Source: Gymnothorax reevesii (Eukaryota > Chordata > Actinopteri > Anguilliformes > Muraenidae). From it: DNA of 64,000 bases. The stretch covers positions 47,955,120 to 48,019,119 of the forward strand of contig CM056583.1 of NCBI GenBank assembly GCA_029721435.1. Reading direction: 5' to 3'. The notes beneath the pieces are model-generated. The model was not told the DNA's origin. It ran no database searches and was given only the letters and a program-made list of their open reading frames with translations. Made by a program: the position numbers and the translations under genes. Below are positions 35,089-45,966 of the stretch, piece by piece (within the stretch, counting starts at the first letter, position 1; each line of letters begins with the position of its first letter).

Positions 35089-35940
35089 TTAACAATGATT
35101 ACTCCCAAATATTTAACTTTATGCTTAACAGGAATTCCTGAAATTTCTCTCTCATTGCAGGCCTTGATGGGTAACAATTCACATTTAGATAAGTTTAGTT
35201 TTAGACCGGAAGCGGCAGAAAATTTATCTAACAGTTTGATTGAAGCGTCAATTTGGGATCTATCATGCAAGAACAACGTAGTATCATCAGCTAGTTGGCT
35301 CAAAAAGATTGTCTTTCCTGCTATAGAAATGCCCCTTAAACTACTTTCTTTAATGTGAAATGATAAAATTTACATAGGAAGTAAAAATAAGTACGGGGAG
35401 ACGGGACAACCCTGTCTGATACCACGTTCTATCCTAAATCTTTTGGTAGTTCCATATGACAGCTTAATTGAACTATTCCCCGAGGCATATAAAGTGCGTA
35501 TCAATTTTTTTAAATGCTCTCCAAAACCAAATAAGTCAAGGGCTTTAAACAAGAATTGATGCTCAACACAATCAAAGGCCTTTCGGAAGTCTAGAAACAG
35601 AATGAAACTATTATCTGTAATCAAATCTGAGTAGTCTAAGATATCAAGGACAAGTCTTATATTGTCAATTATACATCGACCAGACATGAAGCCATTTTGG
35701 GATTCATCAATAATGTCATTTAGAACTTTCTTTAATTTATTAGCTAAACACAGAGCAAAAACTTTGTAGTCATTGTTAAGCAATGAGATGGGACGCCAAT
35801 TATCCAATATCAACACATCTTTCTGAGGCTTTGGGATTAAAGTGATTAAACCTTGGTTCAGAGAAGGAGGGAGTTTTTCAAAATTTATACTCTCATTAAA
35901 TACATTAAACAGAAAAGGGGCAAGCTCTGCTGAAAATAAT
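34890..35940 (-). pseudogene. L1 ORF2, reverse transcriptase core
   Basis: This minus-strand piece lies beyond the piggyBac-like insertion; true L1 sequence starts at 35089. It shows NWRPISLLNNDYKVFA, SQNGFMSGRCIIDNIRL, FLDFRKAFDCVEHQFLF, RGIRQGCPVSPYLF and the active-site box QLADDTTLF (usual F-A-D-D reads L-A-D-D). A frame break lies near 35310-35370. Below 35089 the open frame runs on into the inserted DNA and is not L1. Confidence 0.85.
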
Positions 35941-37370
35941 TAATAAAATTCTGAAGTAAAACCATCTACTCCAGGGGATTTATTCAATTTAAGTTTCTTA
36001 ATAGCATCTTTAATATCAATAATATTGATCGGGGAATCACATATTGATTTATTAACGTCACCAATTGGCCTTACCCCACCTAAAGAGGAAAAAAAGTTTT
36101 CTATTTCAGCTGTTGATGGGTTAGATTTGTATAATGTTTCATAAAAGTTTTCACAAATTTTAGCAACGTCTTTTGGGTTATCAACAACTGAGCCTTTAAA
36201 GGAGAGGCGTGTTATGCCATTTTTGTTTTGCCTTTGTTTCTCCAAGTTAAAAAAATAGCTGGAATTCTGCTCCCCCTCTTCGAGCCACTTGGCCCTTGAA
36301 CGAATAAAGGCTCCTTTAGCTTTGCCGATGTATAGCTGATCTAGTTTCAGTTGCAATGTTTGTAAATGTGCTCTTTGGGTCTCAGACATATTTTCAGACA
36401 ACATAGAGGACAAGGAGATTATTTCAGCAACTAAATCGTTTTCATCCTTTTTATAAACTTCTTTCATTTTTGCACCCCTATCCATTAAAAAAATCCTTAA
36501 CTCAAACTTAAGTAGCTCCCAATATTTCCCATAAGCCTTTTCACTTTCTGCCATTTTTATGTATTCCATTATCTTAAGTTTAATAATCGAATTTACAGAT
36601 TCACTCATTAATAAGGAATTGTTTAGTTTCCAATACGCTGGGGTCCTTTTATGTGCTCTATCTAATGATATATTCAATTTTAATAAAATCGCCTTATGGT
36701 CTGTCAAAGGTGTCGGCATAATCTCAACTTCACGAAGGAATTGCGTTTAAGATCCAGAAATCAGCCAAAAATCAATCCTTGATTGTAAAGAGCCCATTTT
36801 GTTTTTCCAGGTAAATTCCTTAGCAGAGGGATTGCATACTCTCCATATGTCAACTAATCCTCTTTCATTCATAAAATCAGTAATGAGAGAGTTTTTCTTA
36901 TGTCTACTTGGCCATCTATCAACATCATCATTCACTGTAGCATTGAAATCACCCCCTAAAATAATCTTCATATCAGGAAATTTTCCTAACATAGCAACAA
37001 TATTAGTATTTAAGGTTTCAAATAATTCTTTGTTATCCTTAGTATTGTTATGGCCATAAACATTACCAATCAACAGCAATTGGTTATTACAGGAAATAAC
37101 CATCAGAGAAAATGTCCAAATGGATCAGTTTGAGAGAGGATGATTTTCCCACCGAACTTGTGTTTAAGAGTTAATGTCCCTGCTGAACTTTGAATTCCGT
37201 GCCACATCCATAGGTCCTCCCCCCATTGTGTTTTCCAAAAGTTAGTCTTCAGCAACAGAATGAGATTCCTGGATCATACAAAAGTCAGCATCAAAGTTTT
37301 TTGCATAAAGAAAAAGCGCCTTTCGTTTAGTAATGTCTCTTAACCCTCGAGCATTAACAGAAATTAATTT
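35941..37370 (-). pseudogene. L1 ORF2, endonuclease and linker
   Basis: The minus strand starts with ISVNARGLRDITKRKALFLY and CMIQESHSV (the catalytic Glu region), then LLIGNVYGHNNTKDN, IILGGDFNATVNDDVDRW and SRIDFWLISGS, then the linker with AYWKLNNSLLMSESV and KSPGVDGFTSEFY at the start of reverse transcriptase. The endonuclease nicks target DNA to start reverse transcription. Stops and shifts occur at about 37270, 37110 and 36730. Confidence 0.85.
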
Positions 37371-37500
37371 TAACAAGGAAATTGTGAAACAGAACAACCT
37401 TCACAATTACCAGGAAAGTAGGTGTGTATGTAGAAAACAGAACTTATCCTCCATGCTGAGAACGATTGCAGGCATCAACAAAAAAAGTCAAATAATTTCC

Positions 37501-38210
37501 TTATTGTCCACAAAGGCTCTTCCTCCAACAAAAAAGGCAATCTTCTTCTCCTGACGTGCTTGTTGGATAACTGGCCACAAACGATTTCGTTTCTCGTTGA
37601 TCGTCCAGAGTAAGATCCTCTTTGAAACGGAGATTCTTCGTCTTTAGGAACTCTGAATGCTTGGCAAGCTTCCAAACCAGGTCACGGAAGTGTCTCATTG
37701 AGAATTGCAGGATGATATCACGGGCTTGAATTTTGGCAGGGTGTTTTCTGCCAAGCCGATGAACTGAATCAATCACTTTCCGCAACTTTTCCTCATGGCC
37801 CGGTGCTACGTTTTGGCAGATGTGTATTACCTTCATCCTCAGGTCCTCTTCTGTTCTTCGGGCAGTCCGCGGAGGCGCAAATTCCACCTTCGTTTGTAGC
37901 GTGCCAACTCCATAACTTTATTTTCCAAGCACTGGATCTTTTCTTCAGTTTTGCCGACCCTATCAACGGTAAGCTTCATGGTACCTTTTACATCTTGCAG
38001 GTCAGCAGAGAGAAAGTTAATTGAAGCTTTGAGTTCCTCAATTGATTTTCCAATCGAGGTGCCTTGCTCTGTAATGGCTAGCTTAAGCACAGCTACGATA
38101 TTGTCCGCCGTTTCTTGTTCCATTTTCCCTTTTTTCGCAGAAAGAGGCTTAGTAGGAGTAACGGATGGACGACCTTCACTTTTGCGTTTATTTGAGTAAG
38201 TTTCTGACAT
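37501..38210 (-). pseudogene. L1 ORF1 (RNA-binding protein)
   Basis: ATG at 38210 starts MSETYSNKRKSEGRPS, followed by a predicted coiled coil (about residues 30-105) that would form trimers, then the RRM-like domain (RRWNLRLRGLPE) and the C-terminal domain (ARDIILQFSMRHFRDLVWKL, then KNLRFKEDLTLDDQ). One frameshift near 37855 splits it. Order and size match L1 ORF1p, the RNA chaperone of the element. Confidence 0.85.
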
Positions 38211-38260
38211 TACTGCAAATTGGCAAAATAAGTTTTGATGCCACTAATTCGCTTAAGTTG

Positions 38261-39040
38261 GAGGAAAATTCAGAAAAGCGTCTACCACCATACCGCCATC
38301 TTGGCTTCCTTTTCAGGAAGAGTGCACTTCCAAGGCTACGAGCACCCAGAACACCGTCGACAGTTTGAGATGATGCGTTCTCGTTGGTATTCCGCAATAC
38401 GCCAGGCAGCCAGTGAGCCACCACTTCCTCCGCCATCAGCCTTTTATTTCCCCAGTAATGTTATCTGTGGGGAAGAGGGGTCTGTGAGCGTCAGCTAGTT
38501 AAGGTGCTTAGCTTAGCTACCTTCCGTCGGCTGTTGCAGGGTTTCTCTACTACAAAAACACTGGAGCATATTCGACATAAAACATCGTAAAGCAGCCAAT
38601 ATTCCAAATGTACTCAGATAATAGTTCCTCGCCCTAGCAGAATAGTATTTAGCTAAGAAATAGCGAACGAATACCGACATTCAAAGTCAATGCAACGACG
38701 CGAGTTTGCGTCCTCGCATTGACTTTGAATGTAACTCTGTCGTGCGAAAAATTTGTTTCGCGTCCGGTGTGAAAGAAGCGTTACCAATCCTGGGGCGTAT
38801 TTCCCGAAATCACAGATGCTAACTTAGATAGTTAGACCCATTCACTGTTTGAATGGACGAACTATGTAAGTTGCTAATTATCCCCCGCCGCACGATTAAC
38901 GCAAAACGGGGGTAAAGCATTGGGTTCCGTCCGTACGGACACATAAAACTAAGGCGGCGGAGGATATTGCCATGTGAGTGGAAACTGGCAAACACTTGTT
39001 TACTTAGCAACTACGTCACCCTGCCCTTTAGATGGCGAAA
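38261..39040. other. No gene seen; contains a short perfect inverted repeat
   Basis: GC-richer DNA at 38290-38470 has open frames on both strands but no recognised protein. It may be the L1 5' region or an insertion site. The palindrome at 38677-38732 is listed separately. Confidence 0.3.
38677..38732. repeat. 17-nt perfect inverted repeat, 22-nt loop
   Basis: ACATTCAAAGTCAATGC and its exact complement GCATTGACTTTGAATGT face each other. The CAAAGTCAATG core is common inside fish hAT MITEs, so this is likely part of one whose ends I did not define. Confidence 0.7.
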
Positions 39041-40359
39041 AGAATTCTGGGATACACGTGCTGTCAAGTTCACACAAGTTACCATCCGATGCATTCTCGG
39101 AAAAATGGGCGTATCAAGAACACTTCTGGGACTGGTAACCGTTCTCGTCGAGATGCGAACTTTGAATTGAGACAGTACATACGCTCAACAGCGTGAGTAC
39201 TCGCGAGTGCTCGGTTCTGAACAGAATTTCGTTCGCGGGTACTCGCGAGAACACGCGTGACCACTTTCGAGCAGTTACGCCCAGCGAGTACACTCGATCA
39301 AAGATGGCAGCGCAGGTAGGAAATCTTGTGCCACTGCAGCTGACAACTGTTGATAGATCGAAGACTTTCACCATTTACCTTCTCCCAACCGCGCTGTCAA
39401 GATGTGTGAATGGTAAGGATTCAAGTTTAAACCGTTTATTGTAATATTTTTCGAGCAAACGGTGATTTCTTCTTCGAAATTGTCTCTAAACCGACGCAAG
39501 CTTGGATTAGATGAAGCTAATTCACTCACTATGAATGCCTGTAGTTTATCAGCCGCCATCTTGGAAAATACTCTCGATCTAAGTTTCCGTTCAGGAGCCA
39601 CCCGCGCGTACACGCGTACGCGCCTAGCTACTACTCACGCTGTTGAACACGCTACTGGTCTCAGAGGGATGACGTTTCTCAAGTTCACAAGAACAGAAGT
39701 ACAGAGAAGAACGCATATTGAGAAACGGCCACGGTCTCCAACAGAGGAAGTTGACTGAAATCTCGCCGGAGGTGCAATAAGACTAGTCCAGCAGCTGAGC
39801 TGGAGCAGAATGGACTGTTCGTGATCTTTCAAACGATGAGACGTTGAAAGAATTAGACTGAATTTTGTCTGCACATCTGAATTAAATAACACGTACAGTA
39901 AAGTGTATTACTGGATTATTCCCTGCACGATTCTAGAGATATTTAACATTTACAGACAACAAATTATGCAACAATACTAACTAGGTACAGTTAGCGACAG
40001 TTCATACTGCTAACCATGAGCAGCAGCATACTTGTAAACTTCGTCACGTCAGTGCCATTTCATCCAAAGACGCAAATTTAGAGGAGAAAAATACTTCACC
40101 GTGATTTTTTTTGCGGAGCGAGATGGGGGAGTGAAATATTGGAGAAGTAACGTAAATATACCATCAGACTCCTTATAGCAGTGGATGTGGTGAAGTGAAA
40201 TTTTTTTTGAGAACAAGGTAGCTAACGTTAGCTGGTATAATAAAGTTAACATTCCAGAATAATAAAGAAGAGCCATCGTTTGCTGTGATACATCGCTACT
40301 AATATTGATCGTGGGAGCTTTTCTTTTTTCTTTTTTTTTTTTACTTCTTTTCAGTAAAC
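39041..40359. other. CpG-rich stretch, then AT-rich DNA; no gene supported
   Basis: 39090-39720 is rich in CGCG, CTCGCGAG and ACGCGT words and holds several short open frames on both strands, none with a recognisable domain. Parts look like the inside of a Harbinger-type MITE (ACTCGCGAGTGCTCG, and the mirrored CCCGCGCGTACACGCG), but the ends are unclear. Confidence 0.3.
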
Positions 40360-40516
40360 TAATGCTGCATTTGGTAATATGTTCCACGAGCCGTGTTTTC
40401 GAGACATGACTGGTGAATTCCGTTCTTTTGACCTCAAGACCTCACTGTCCAAATGATCCTTCCTCGTACCTTCGACTTAATTCACGACAAGACTCGTGTT
40501 ACCGAATGCAGCATTA
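40360..40516. mobile_element. MITE, about 157 bp
   Basis: TAATGCTGCATTTGGTAA at the left mirrors TTACCGAATGCAGCATTA at the right, and CACGAG pairs further in with CTCGTG. No coding. The family is uncertain (Harbinger-like). Confidence 0.65.
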
Positions 40517-41737
40517 GACGTGATCCTTTGTTTGAGTGTTTTAGGATTTGTGATTCTGTTGACATTACCTGTGAATATTATGTTGATGCCCAGCTAATTT
40601 TGGATTGATGACTAAGGGAGAGGGAAGCTGGAGGAAGAAATAGAAGATTGAAAACAGAACGTATTGGCCAAATAGCCTTCTATGCTTAATTTTCCAAAAT
40701 GTTTGGCCTAAGTAGCGGATCATACTGAATACTAAAAATATTGAGCTGTACTGTATTTCTTGTCTGAAAGACTGCAAAGAACATGATCCAACTTATGCAA
40801 ATTCCTGTCACATCTGTTACTGATGCCATTTGCCGTACTTAAACATCAGCAGCAAAAGCCGTGGATCACAGCTACTTGATTCCATAACCTAAGTAGGGAA
40901 ACAAATACCACACTTCATCTCTCAGCAAAATTTCCCATCCAATCTTATAGGTGTGTCTAACCTTTTCTCCTGTCGTTCCCCCCCTTCAGCTGAAGAGCTG
41001 CAGTAAAAGCCAGAGAACTTCCTCCAATGAGACAGAGGACACTCACCCAATACCCTCTTAACTCCCTAAGCTGTGCAAGCCTTTTCTTGTTCTTTACTTT
41101 TAATAAACTGGACAAGAAGCTTCCAAATTGCGTGGTCTTTGGTTGTGGAAAAGTGCAAGTGCAGAGTTTGAATCTGATCACCTTTCACGTCACTGGAGAA
41201 ACTGTACATTTTTACTCAGCCTCCCAGCGATTGGAGCATCCCCACGCAGCACAACAAACCATGGTCGAGATTATATACAAGAACAACATGGAGGAGTGGG
41301 CACAGACAAACTGCGTCATATGCTATTCATGTTTCTGAGTTTATTCAAGATTTCTTTTTCACGAAGTATTTTCAGTACATAAGTGCAAAATAAAAAGGTA
41401 TACATAAAATGTATGTGTATAACAAGATAAATTTGTGTTTTACTGGTTCTTGTTCTGTCTGGATGTATACCCCGAATTCATAAAGGTTTTTTTTCCCCTT
41501 GATCACGGTTAACTTGGCTAAACAATGTATAAACAGCTGATGATCAAGGGGACAAATGTAGGCCCAAATTCATAAAGAGAGATCAGATCAGCTGCTGTTT
41601 ATCCAACATACATGGTTAGTCACACCAGTCTAAGTAGCAAAAGAAATTCTAATCATCCCAAGGGCCTTGTTTATCTTGTGTACAAGCTACCAATTCTCTG
41701 TTGGCTTGCTTGTGTGGCTGGACGTATGACCATGGAT
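40517..41737. other. No gene supported
   Basis: A plus-strand frame at 41027-41338 contains PNCVVFGCGKVQVQS, faintly like the start of a THAP zinc finger, but no C2CH pattern follows. A small inverted repeat (TTCCCCTTGATCA with TGATCAAGGGGAC) lies at 41495-41552. Confidence 0.3.
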
Positions 41738-41990
41738 CTCTTGTGCATGCTTGAAATAGCACAGGAAGGGATGGCTGACCAAAGGCAAGGTGCCAAATTG
41801 AGGGTTTTCAAAGACAGGACGAATCATTTTGAAGAGTATAGCGACACAAAATTTGTCAAGCAATACAGAATTTGCTAAGAATCATACCATTATATTCTAG
41901 ACCGAATTGAAGCAGACATCGACCATCCCACTAGACGAAACCATACCATTCTTCCAGTACACCAACTGTGTGGTCTCGTTGGGGTGGACG
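41738..41990 (+). pseudogene. PIF/Harbinger (HARBI1-like) transposase N-terminal fragment
   Basis: The plus frame reads LEIAQEGMADQRQGAKLRVF, KDRTNHFEEYSDTKFVKQY, a stop, then in the same frame ESYHYILDRIEADIDHP and TRRNHTILPVHQLCGLVGV. The motif RVFxDRxxxxExxSDxxFxxxYR, then HPTxRNxxxxxxxQLC, is the N-terminal region of Harbinger transposases. It breaks off exactly where the long inverted repeat at 41979 starts. The DDE catalytic part is missing. Confidence 0.75.
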
Positions 41991-42430
41991 TAACATCTGT
42001 TTTACAGAATTATTAGTCCTGACCTGTTCGCAGTCATTTTCATGATTAACAAAATGTTCACTCCGAGAGCGCTCCGCACTTAACAGGTGCTGCTTGTTCT
42101 CCCCGATTAGGTAAGACGACAATCATTCATCTGGAAATGTTTGCTTAATTTATATCAACGTTACTCAAAATTACTCTCGGTATTGAGTGGGGAAAAAAGT
42201 GGCACTTGGCAGTGAAATAGGCTAGAAAAAGCATGCGGCTCTATTTGACGTTGATTTAAATTATGCAAACGCGTCCAGATGAATGATTGTCCTCTTACCT
42301 AATCGGGGAGAACAAGCAGCACCTGTTAAGTGCGGAGCGCTCTTGGAGTGAACATTTTGTTAATCATGAAACTGACTGCGAACAGGTCAGGACTAATAAT
42401 TCTTTAAAACAGATGTTATGGCCACCCCAA
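41979..42430. repeat. Long near-perfect inverted repeat, about 183-nt arms
   Basis: The arms 41979-42161 and 42248-42430 are reverse complements with only a few differences (about 95% over the outer 157 nt), separated by about 86 nt. Both arms have an open frame reading outward to the loop side, containing YLIGENKQHLLSAERS and EHFVNH, the same in each copy. The left arm abuts a Harbinger transposase fragment. A transcript across it would form a long hairpin. Confidence 0.88.
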
Positions 42431-43550
42431 TTCTCAGTTTTACGGAATTTACCCCATGACTTCATCGCTGTTAGATCGCATGAGAAACCGTGTCTTCAGT
42501 TGCCCATTACGATAATTGGAAAATGCGTCAATAAAGAAAAATAATTGAGAACTAGCCAGGACTATCCTAATTGTCATAAAGGGACGTGTCTGTGCCACCC
42601 CAATTCCCGGTTCTAGCTTCGCTCCTGTGTGAGAAATGGTTCAGAGGCTCCACAGTGAATTTATTTGTCCTATTATCAATTTTAAAAGTATGCCAAAAGT
42701 AAGACATGTTGATAAAACTATGAAACACAATGTGAACATTTTAAATAATTGAACATATTCATTAGTTATGAACAGATTTTGTTTGTCAGCACCTTCTGGT
42801 CAGATAGGAAACAGGGTGTGCTTCAGTTTAGCAGTGGATCTCTCAAGTCATGTGCACACTGGCTTATTTTTCAGTGAGATACCAAATATGGCCTTGCACA
42901 ATCACAGTAAAATGACACTCCTACTGATGCCATTTATTTTACATGGAAAACGGCCCCTGAAACAGATCTACGTTCTCAATACTCACCTTTCCATCCAGTT
43001 ATGTGTAGCCCTGGAAGAAAAATACCAGTTCTTGTAACTGGAGGAAAATGGGAAGAGACAGGGGGATCTGTTTGTGCGTGTATTGTTGCACGTAGCGAAT
43101 GCAGCAAAATTGCCCCATAAGCATCTCTGCCTCATAGCAATTTTGTATTCAATACTCTGTCAAGTGACATTAATGTACAAAATCCGAAAACCAAAAAAAA
43201 ATAAAGAGTTAAGTAAAAGTCAAAATCTCACCTTATGTTGCTAAGTGATGTGTTTTGAGTATTACTATGCCCAAACTTATATAGCCTGCACTGCCAAGGG
43301 TGGAGGTCATCTCCATATTTAAGTTGCATAATCATCAAAAATAAATGCATGCCTGTGATCAATGATGATACTGTTCAACGATGCACAATACAATGATCAT
43401 TGTATTCATCATGTAAATCAGGACTCCAACCCTGTTCCTGGGGAGCTATCCAGAAAGCTTTCACTCAAGCCGAAACAATGCACGCCCCACTCCCCAGTTA
43501 GAGATCTTGATGAGCTGCAACTACTTTGCCATTTCAGGTGTAATGAATCA
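42431..43550. other. No gene supported
   Basis: Includes repeat-like text (ACTCCAACCCTGTTCCTGGG at about 43420-43440, also present near 43990-44010) typical of fish MITEs. Open frames are short and unrecognised. Confidence 0.35.
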
Positions 43551-44251
43551 CAGTGACCTGAAAAAGTATTTGCCCCCATCCTGATTTCTTATTTTTTTGC
43601 ATATTTTTCACACTTAAATGTTTCAGATCATCAAATTTTATTAAGAAATAGGTAACCTGAGTAAATACAAAATGCCGTTTTTAAATGATGATTTCATATA
43701 TTAAAGGTTCCCTGACATGAGGCACACCTCCTGAAAGTGTTGGTCTATTTTGTTCCATATGATTATTTATATCGCTCTATGCACTCAAGAGTTCTGAAAT
43801 GGCAGAAAATTCAATCAATTTCAAGGAATAAAAGTGATTTTTTTTTTACTTTTATACCCTGCCCACTGAAGAATTAGGAAGTTTCAGAGACATAAGTCAC
43901 ATGATCCTATGGCATCATCAAAGGAACGCACCTCAGCCATAGCAATCTCCGCGGTCCATTTACACACGTTTACACATGTTTTCTAGTGTGCCTCCAACCC
44001 TGTTCCTGGAGAGCTTATTGATTGATTATTCTTGAATTGGAAAACGTGTTAACAAAGGAAAACCATCTAGAATTAGCCAGGACTAATTATTTTCAATAAA
44101 GGGAGGGATATTAGCCCTGGAATTTTCAGGTCTAACAACACACCTGAGTAATACTATAGTTTTTTGGTGGTAAATTTTATGGTACTCCAACAGTGGATTT
44201 TTGGAAGGATCTGTAAGCTGGCTATGGTAGGTAAAGCAAAGTGTATGTGTA

Positions 44252-45652
44252 CTGATCAAAACTTCCAACACAACACATACAATTTTGAAATATTTGGTGT
44301 ACATAAAATGGGATATTGGTTTTGAGCCATGATACATCAACTACAACTTAAAAGCTCAAAAAATTGTTTTGATTTTGTCGTGTGGGCAGCTCGTTCCGCT
44401 TGATTGCACATTGTTTAGAATTTTGCCCATCCCGTCAGGTTGAGTAGAACTCATTGACCAATCCTTTGAAAATTTGGTCAATAAATAGCCGTAGCAATGG
44501 GTAACTTAAATATTCCTTTGCATTATCCTGGGTTAAAGTGTGACCATGCTGCGCCTAGGTCAAAATCAGCGAGAGCGAGTCGTTAGTATGCTCACTGGTG
44601 GAATGTCGCAAAGACAGGTTGCAAGGAACCTGGGCATCCACGTGTCAACCATATCACGTCTCTGGAGCCGGTATAATGAAACAGGAAGCACCGGTGATCG
44701 ACCACGTGCCCCCAGACCACGTGTCACCACCCCTCAGCAGGATCGCCATATTCGCCTCCAGCACCAGCGCAATCGCTTCCTGCCAGCTACAGTCACTGCT
44801 GCTCAGACCAGAGGTCGTTACCATAAGTGGATTACCCACCAAACCATACGCAACCGCCTGCGTGAAGCCGACTTGCACAACCGATGTCCCTGCCGTGGTT
44901 TGGTGTTGACTCCTGCAAGTTGCCGCGTCCGTCTGCAATGGTCAAGGGCACATTTGGGCGATAATGCTCTCAGGTGGAACAGGGTGCTCTTCTCCGATGA
45001 ATCGAGGTTCAAGTTGAGTGTGTCTGGCGGAAGACTGCGTGTACGGCGTAGGCGATGGGAACGTTATACTGACGCTACCATCCTGCAGCGTGACCGCTGG
45101 GGTGGACCCAGTGTGATGGTTTGGGCTGGAATAAGCAGTAGACACAAGACAAACCTCATTTTCATCGATGGAAACCTCAGAGCGGCCCGTTACCATGACG
45201 ACATCCTTACTCCTGTTGCAGTTCCACTTGATTGGCCTGCATATTCTCCAGATTTAAACCCTATAGAACATCTATGGGATATTATGGATCGCCGGGTGAG
45301 AAGGCGTGATCCAGAACCAGCCACAGTCCAACAGTTGCGTCAAGCACTCCAGGAGGAATGGGACTGCATCACACAGGCTGAAATTCGTCATTTGATTGGC
45401 TCCATGCATCGCAGAATCCAGGCTGTGTGTGACGCCAGAGGAGGCCATACAAGGTACTGACTTCGGTGATCCAGAATTGCTCCTTCAACTGATGCAATTA
45501 ATTGGAAACCAGGAAAATCTGTTCTTCATTCCTGACTCTAAAACTGTGTTTTTGATTTGAATCTTAATATTCGTTATGTATTGTTAAATTTATCGTAAGA
45601 AAATGACATGTGTTGCAATAAACTCGAGTGTTGCGTTGGAAGTTTCGGTCAG
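44252..45652 (+). mobile_element. Tc1-like DNA transposon with intact-frame transposase
   Basis: The ends CTGATCAAAACTTCCAACAC and the mirrored TGCGTTGGAAGTTTCGGTCAG are about 85% alike over some 25 nt. The flanks fit a TA target only on the left (44250-44251). One plus-strand gene fills the centre. A polyadenylation-type CAATAAAC lies at about 45617. Confidence 0.85.
44546..45460 (+). CDS. Tc1-like transposase, open but lacking the second catalytic Asp
   Basis: A 304-codon frame from ATG (MLRLGQNQRERVVSML; an in-frame GTG lies two codons earlier) to TGA runs without a break. The N-terminus has the paired-type helix-turn-helix DNA-binding region (GMSQRQVARNLGIHVSTISR) and an AT-hook-like basic patch (GDRPRAPRPRVT). 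The catalytic D is in LFSDESRF and the E in SPDLNPIEHLW, but the stretch that should hold the DNARPH motif is gone: HDDILTPVAVP runs straight into LDWPAYSP. Compared with the related enzyme at 1732-2746, about 35 residues are missing in frame. The protein could still bind transposon ends but should not cut. Ends ARGGHTRY. Confidence 0.9.
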   Translation: MLRLGQNQRERVVSMLTGGMSQRQVARNLGIHVSTISRLWSRYNETGSTGDRPRAPRPRVTTPQQDRHIRLQHQRNRFLPATVTAAQTRGRYHKWITHQTIRNRLREADLHNRCPCRGLVLTPASCRVRLQWSRAHLGDNALRWNRVLFSDESRFKLSVSGGRLRVRRRRWERYTDATILQRDRWGGPSVMVWAGISSRHKTNLIFIDGNLRAARYHDDILTPVAVPLDWPAYSPDLNPIEHLWDIMDRRVRRRDPEPATVQQLRQALQEEWDCITQAEIRHLIGSMHRRIQAVCDARGGHTRY

Positions 45653-45966
45653 TGTTAATTTTGTTGTCGCGTCTGGAGATCTGACCAGCTGGCTGCCTTG
45701 TGTGACATCAGTTGCCATATAAGGCCAGTTCCAGTATTCATGGTATTCATGGTACAGTATTCATATGTCAGGGAACCTTTCTGGGGAAAAGCTATCAAAC
45801 CTACCTGGCCCTATGTGAAAAAATAATCCACCCCCCCCCCCCCCACCCCCCCACCTTGCCACACCCGGGCCGGATTACTGCCAGACCTGTTGAATCAAGA
45901 AATCACTTCAACAGAACCTGTCTGACAAAGTGAAGTAGGTTAAAAGATCTCAAAAAGCAACCTGTC

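Larger units (their letters stand above)
32073..38260 (-). mobile_element. L1/Tx1-clade LINE, near full length, 3'-truncated and split
   Basis: On the minus strand ORF1 (38210 to 37501) is followed by ORF2 with an apurinic-type endonuclease, reverse transcriptase and C-terminal region down to 32073, where it stops against MITE DNA. A TTAA-flanked insertion (33123-35088) interrupts ORF2. The 3' end is missing rather than the 5' end, unlike the usual 5' truncation, so a later deletion or insertion removed it. Confidence 0.85.
43703..45780. mobile_element. Non-autonomous element with 16-bp inverted ends, hosting a Tc1-like element
   Basis: The left end AAAGGTTCCCTGACAT is mirrored exactly by ATGTCAGGGAACCTTT at the right end. 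The outer Tc1 sequence resumes directly on each side (TTTCATATATT, then GGGGAAAAGCTATC). There is no coding of its own. Without the guest at 44252-45652 it would be under 0.7 kb, a MITE. Confidence 0.75.

Noticed and set aside
39041..39900. Several short frames in a CpG-rich block
   Set aside because: Open frames on both strands with no domain; more likely the interior of a MITE or an unmethylated region.
44654..45196. Three minus-strand frames opposite the Tc1-like transposase
   Set aside because: Shadows of the plus-strand transposase gene.
45826..45855. Long C homopolymer
   Set aside because: Expanded low-complexity part of the Tc1 5' region; noted, but no function can be supported.
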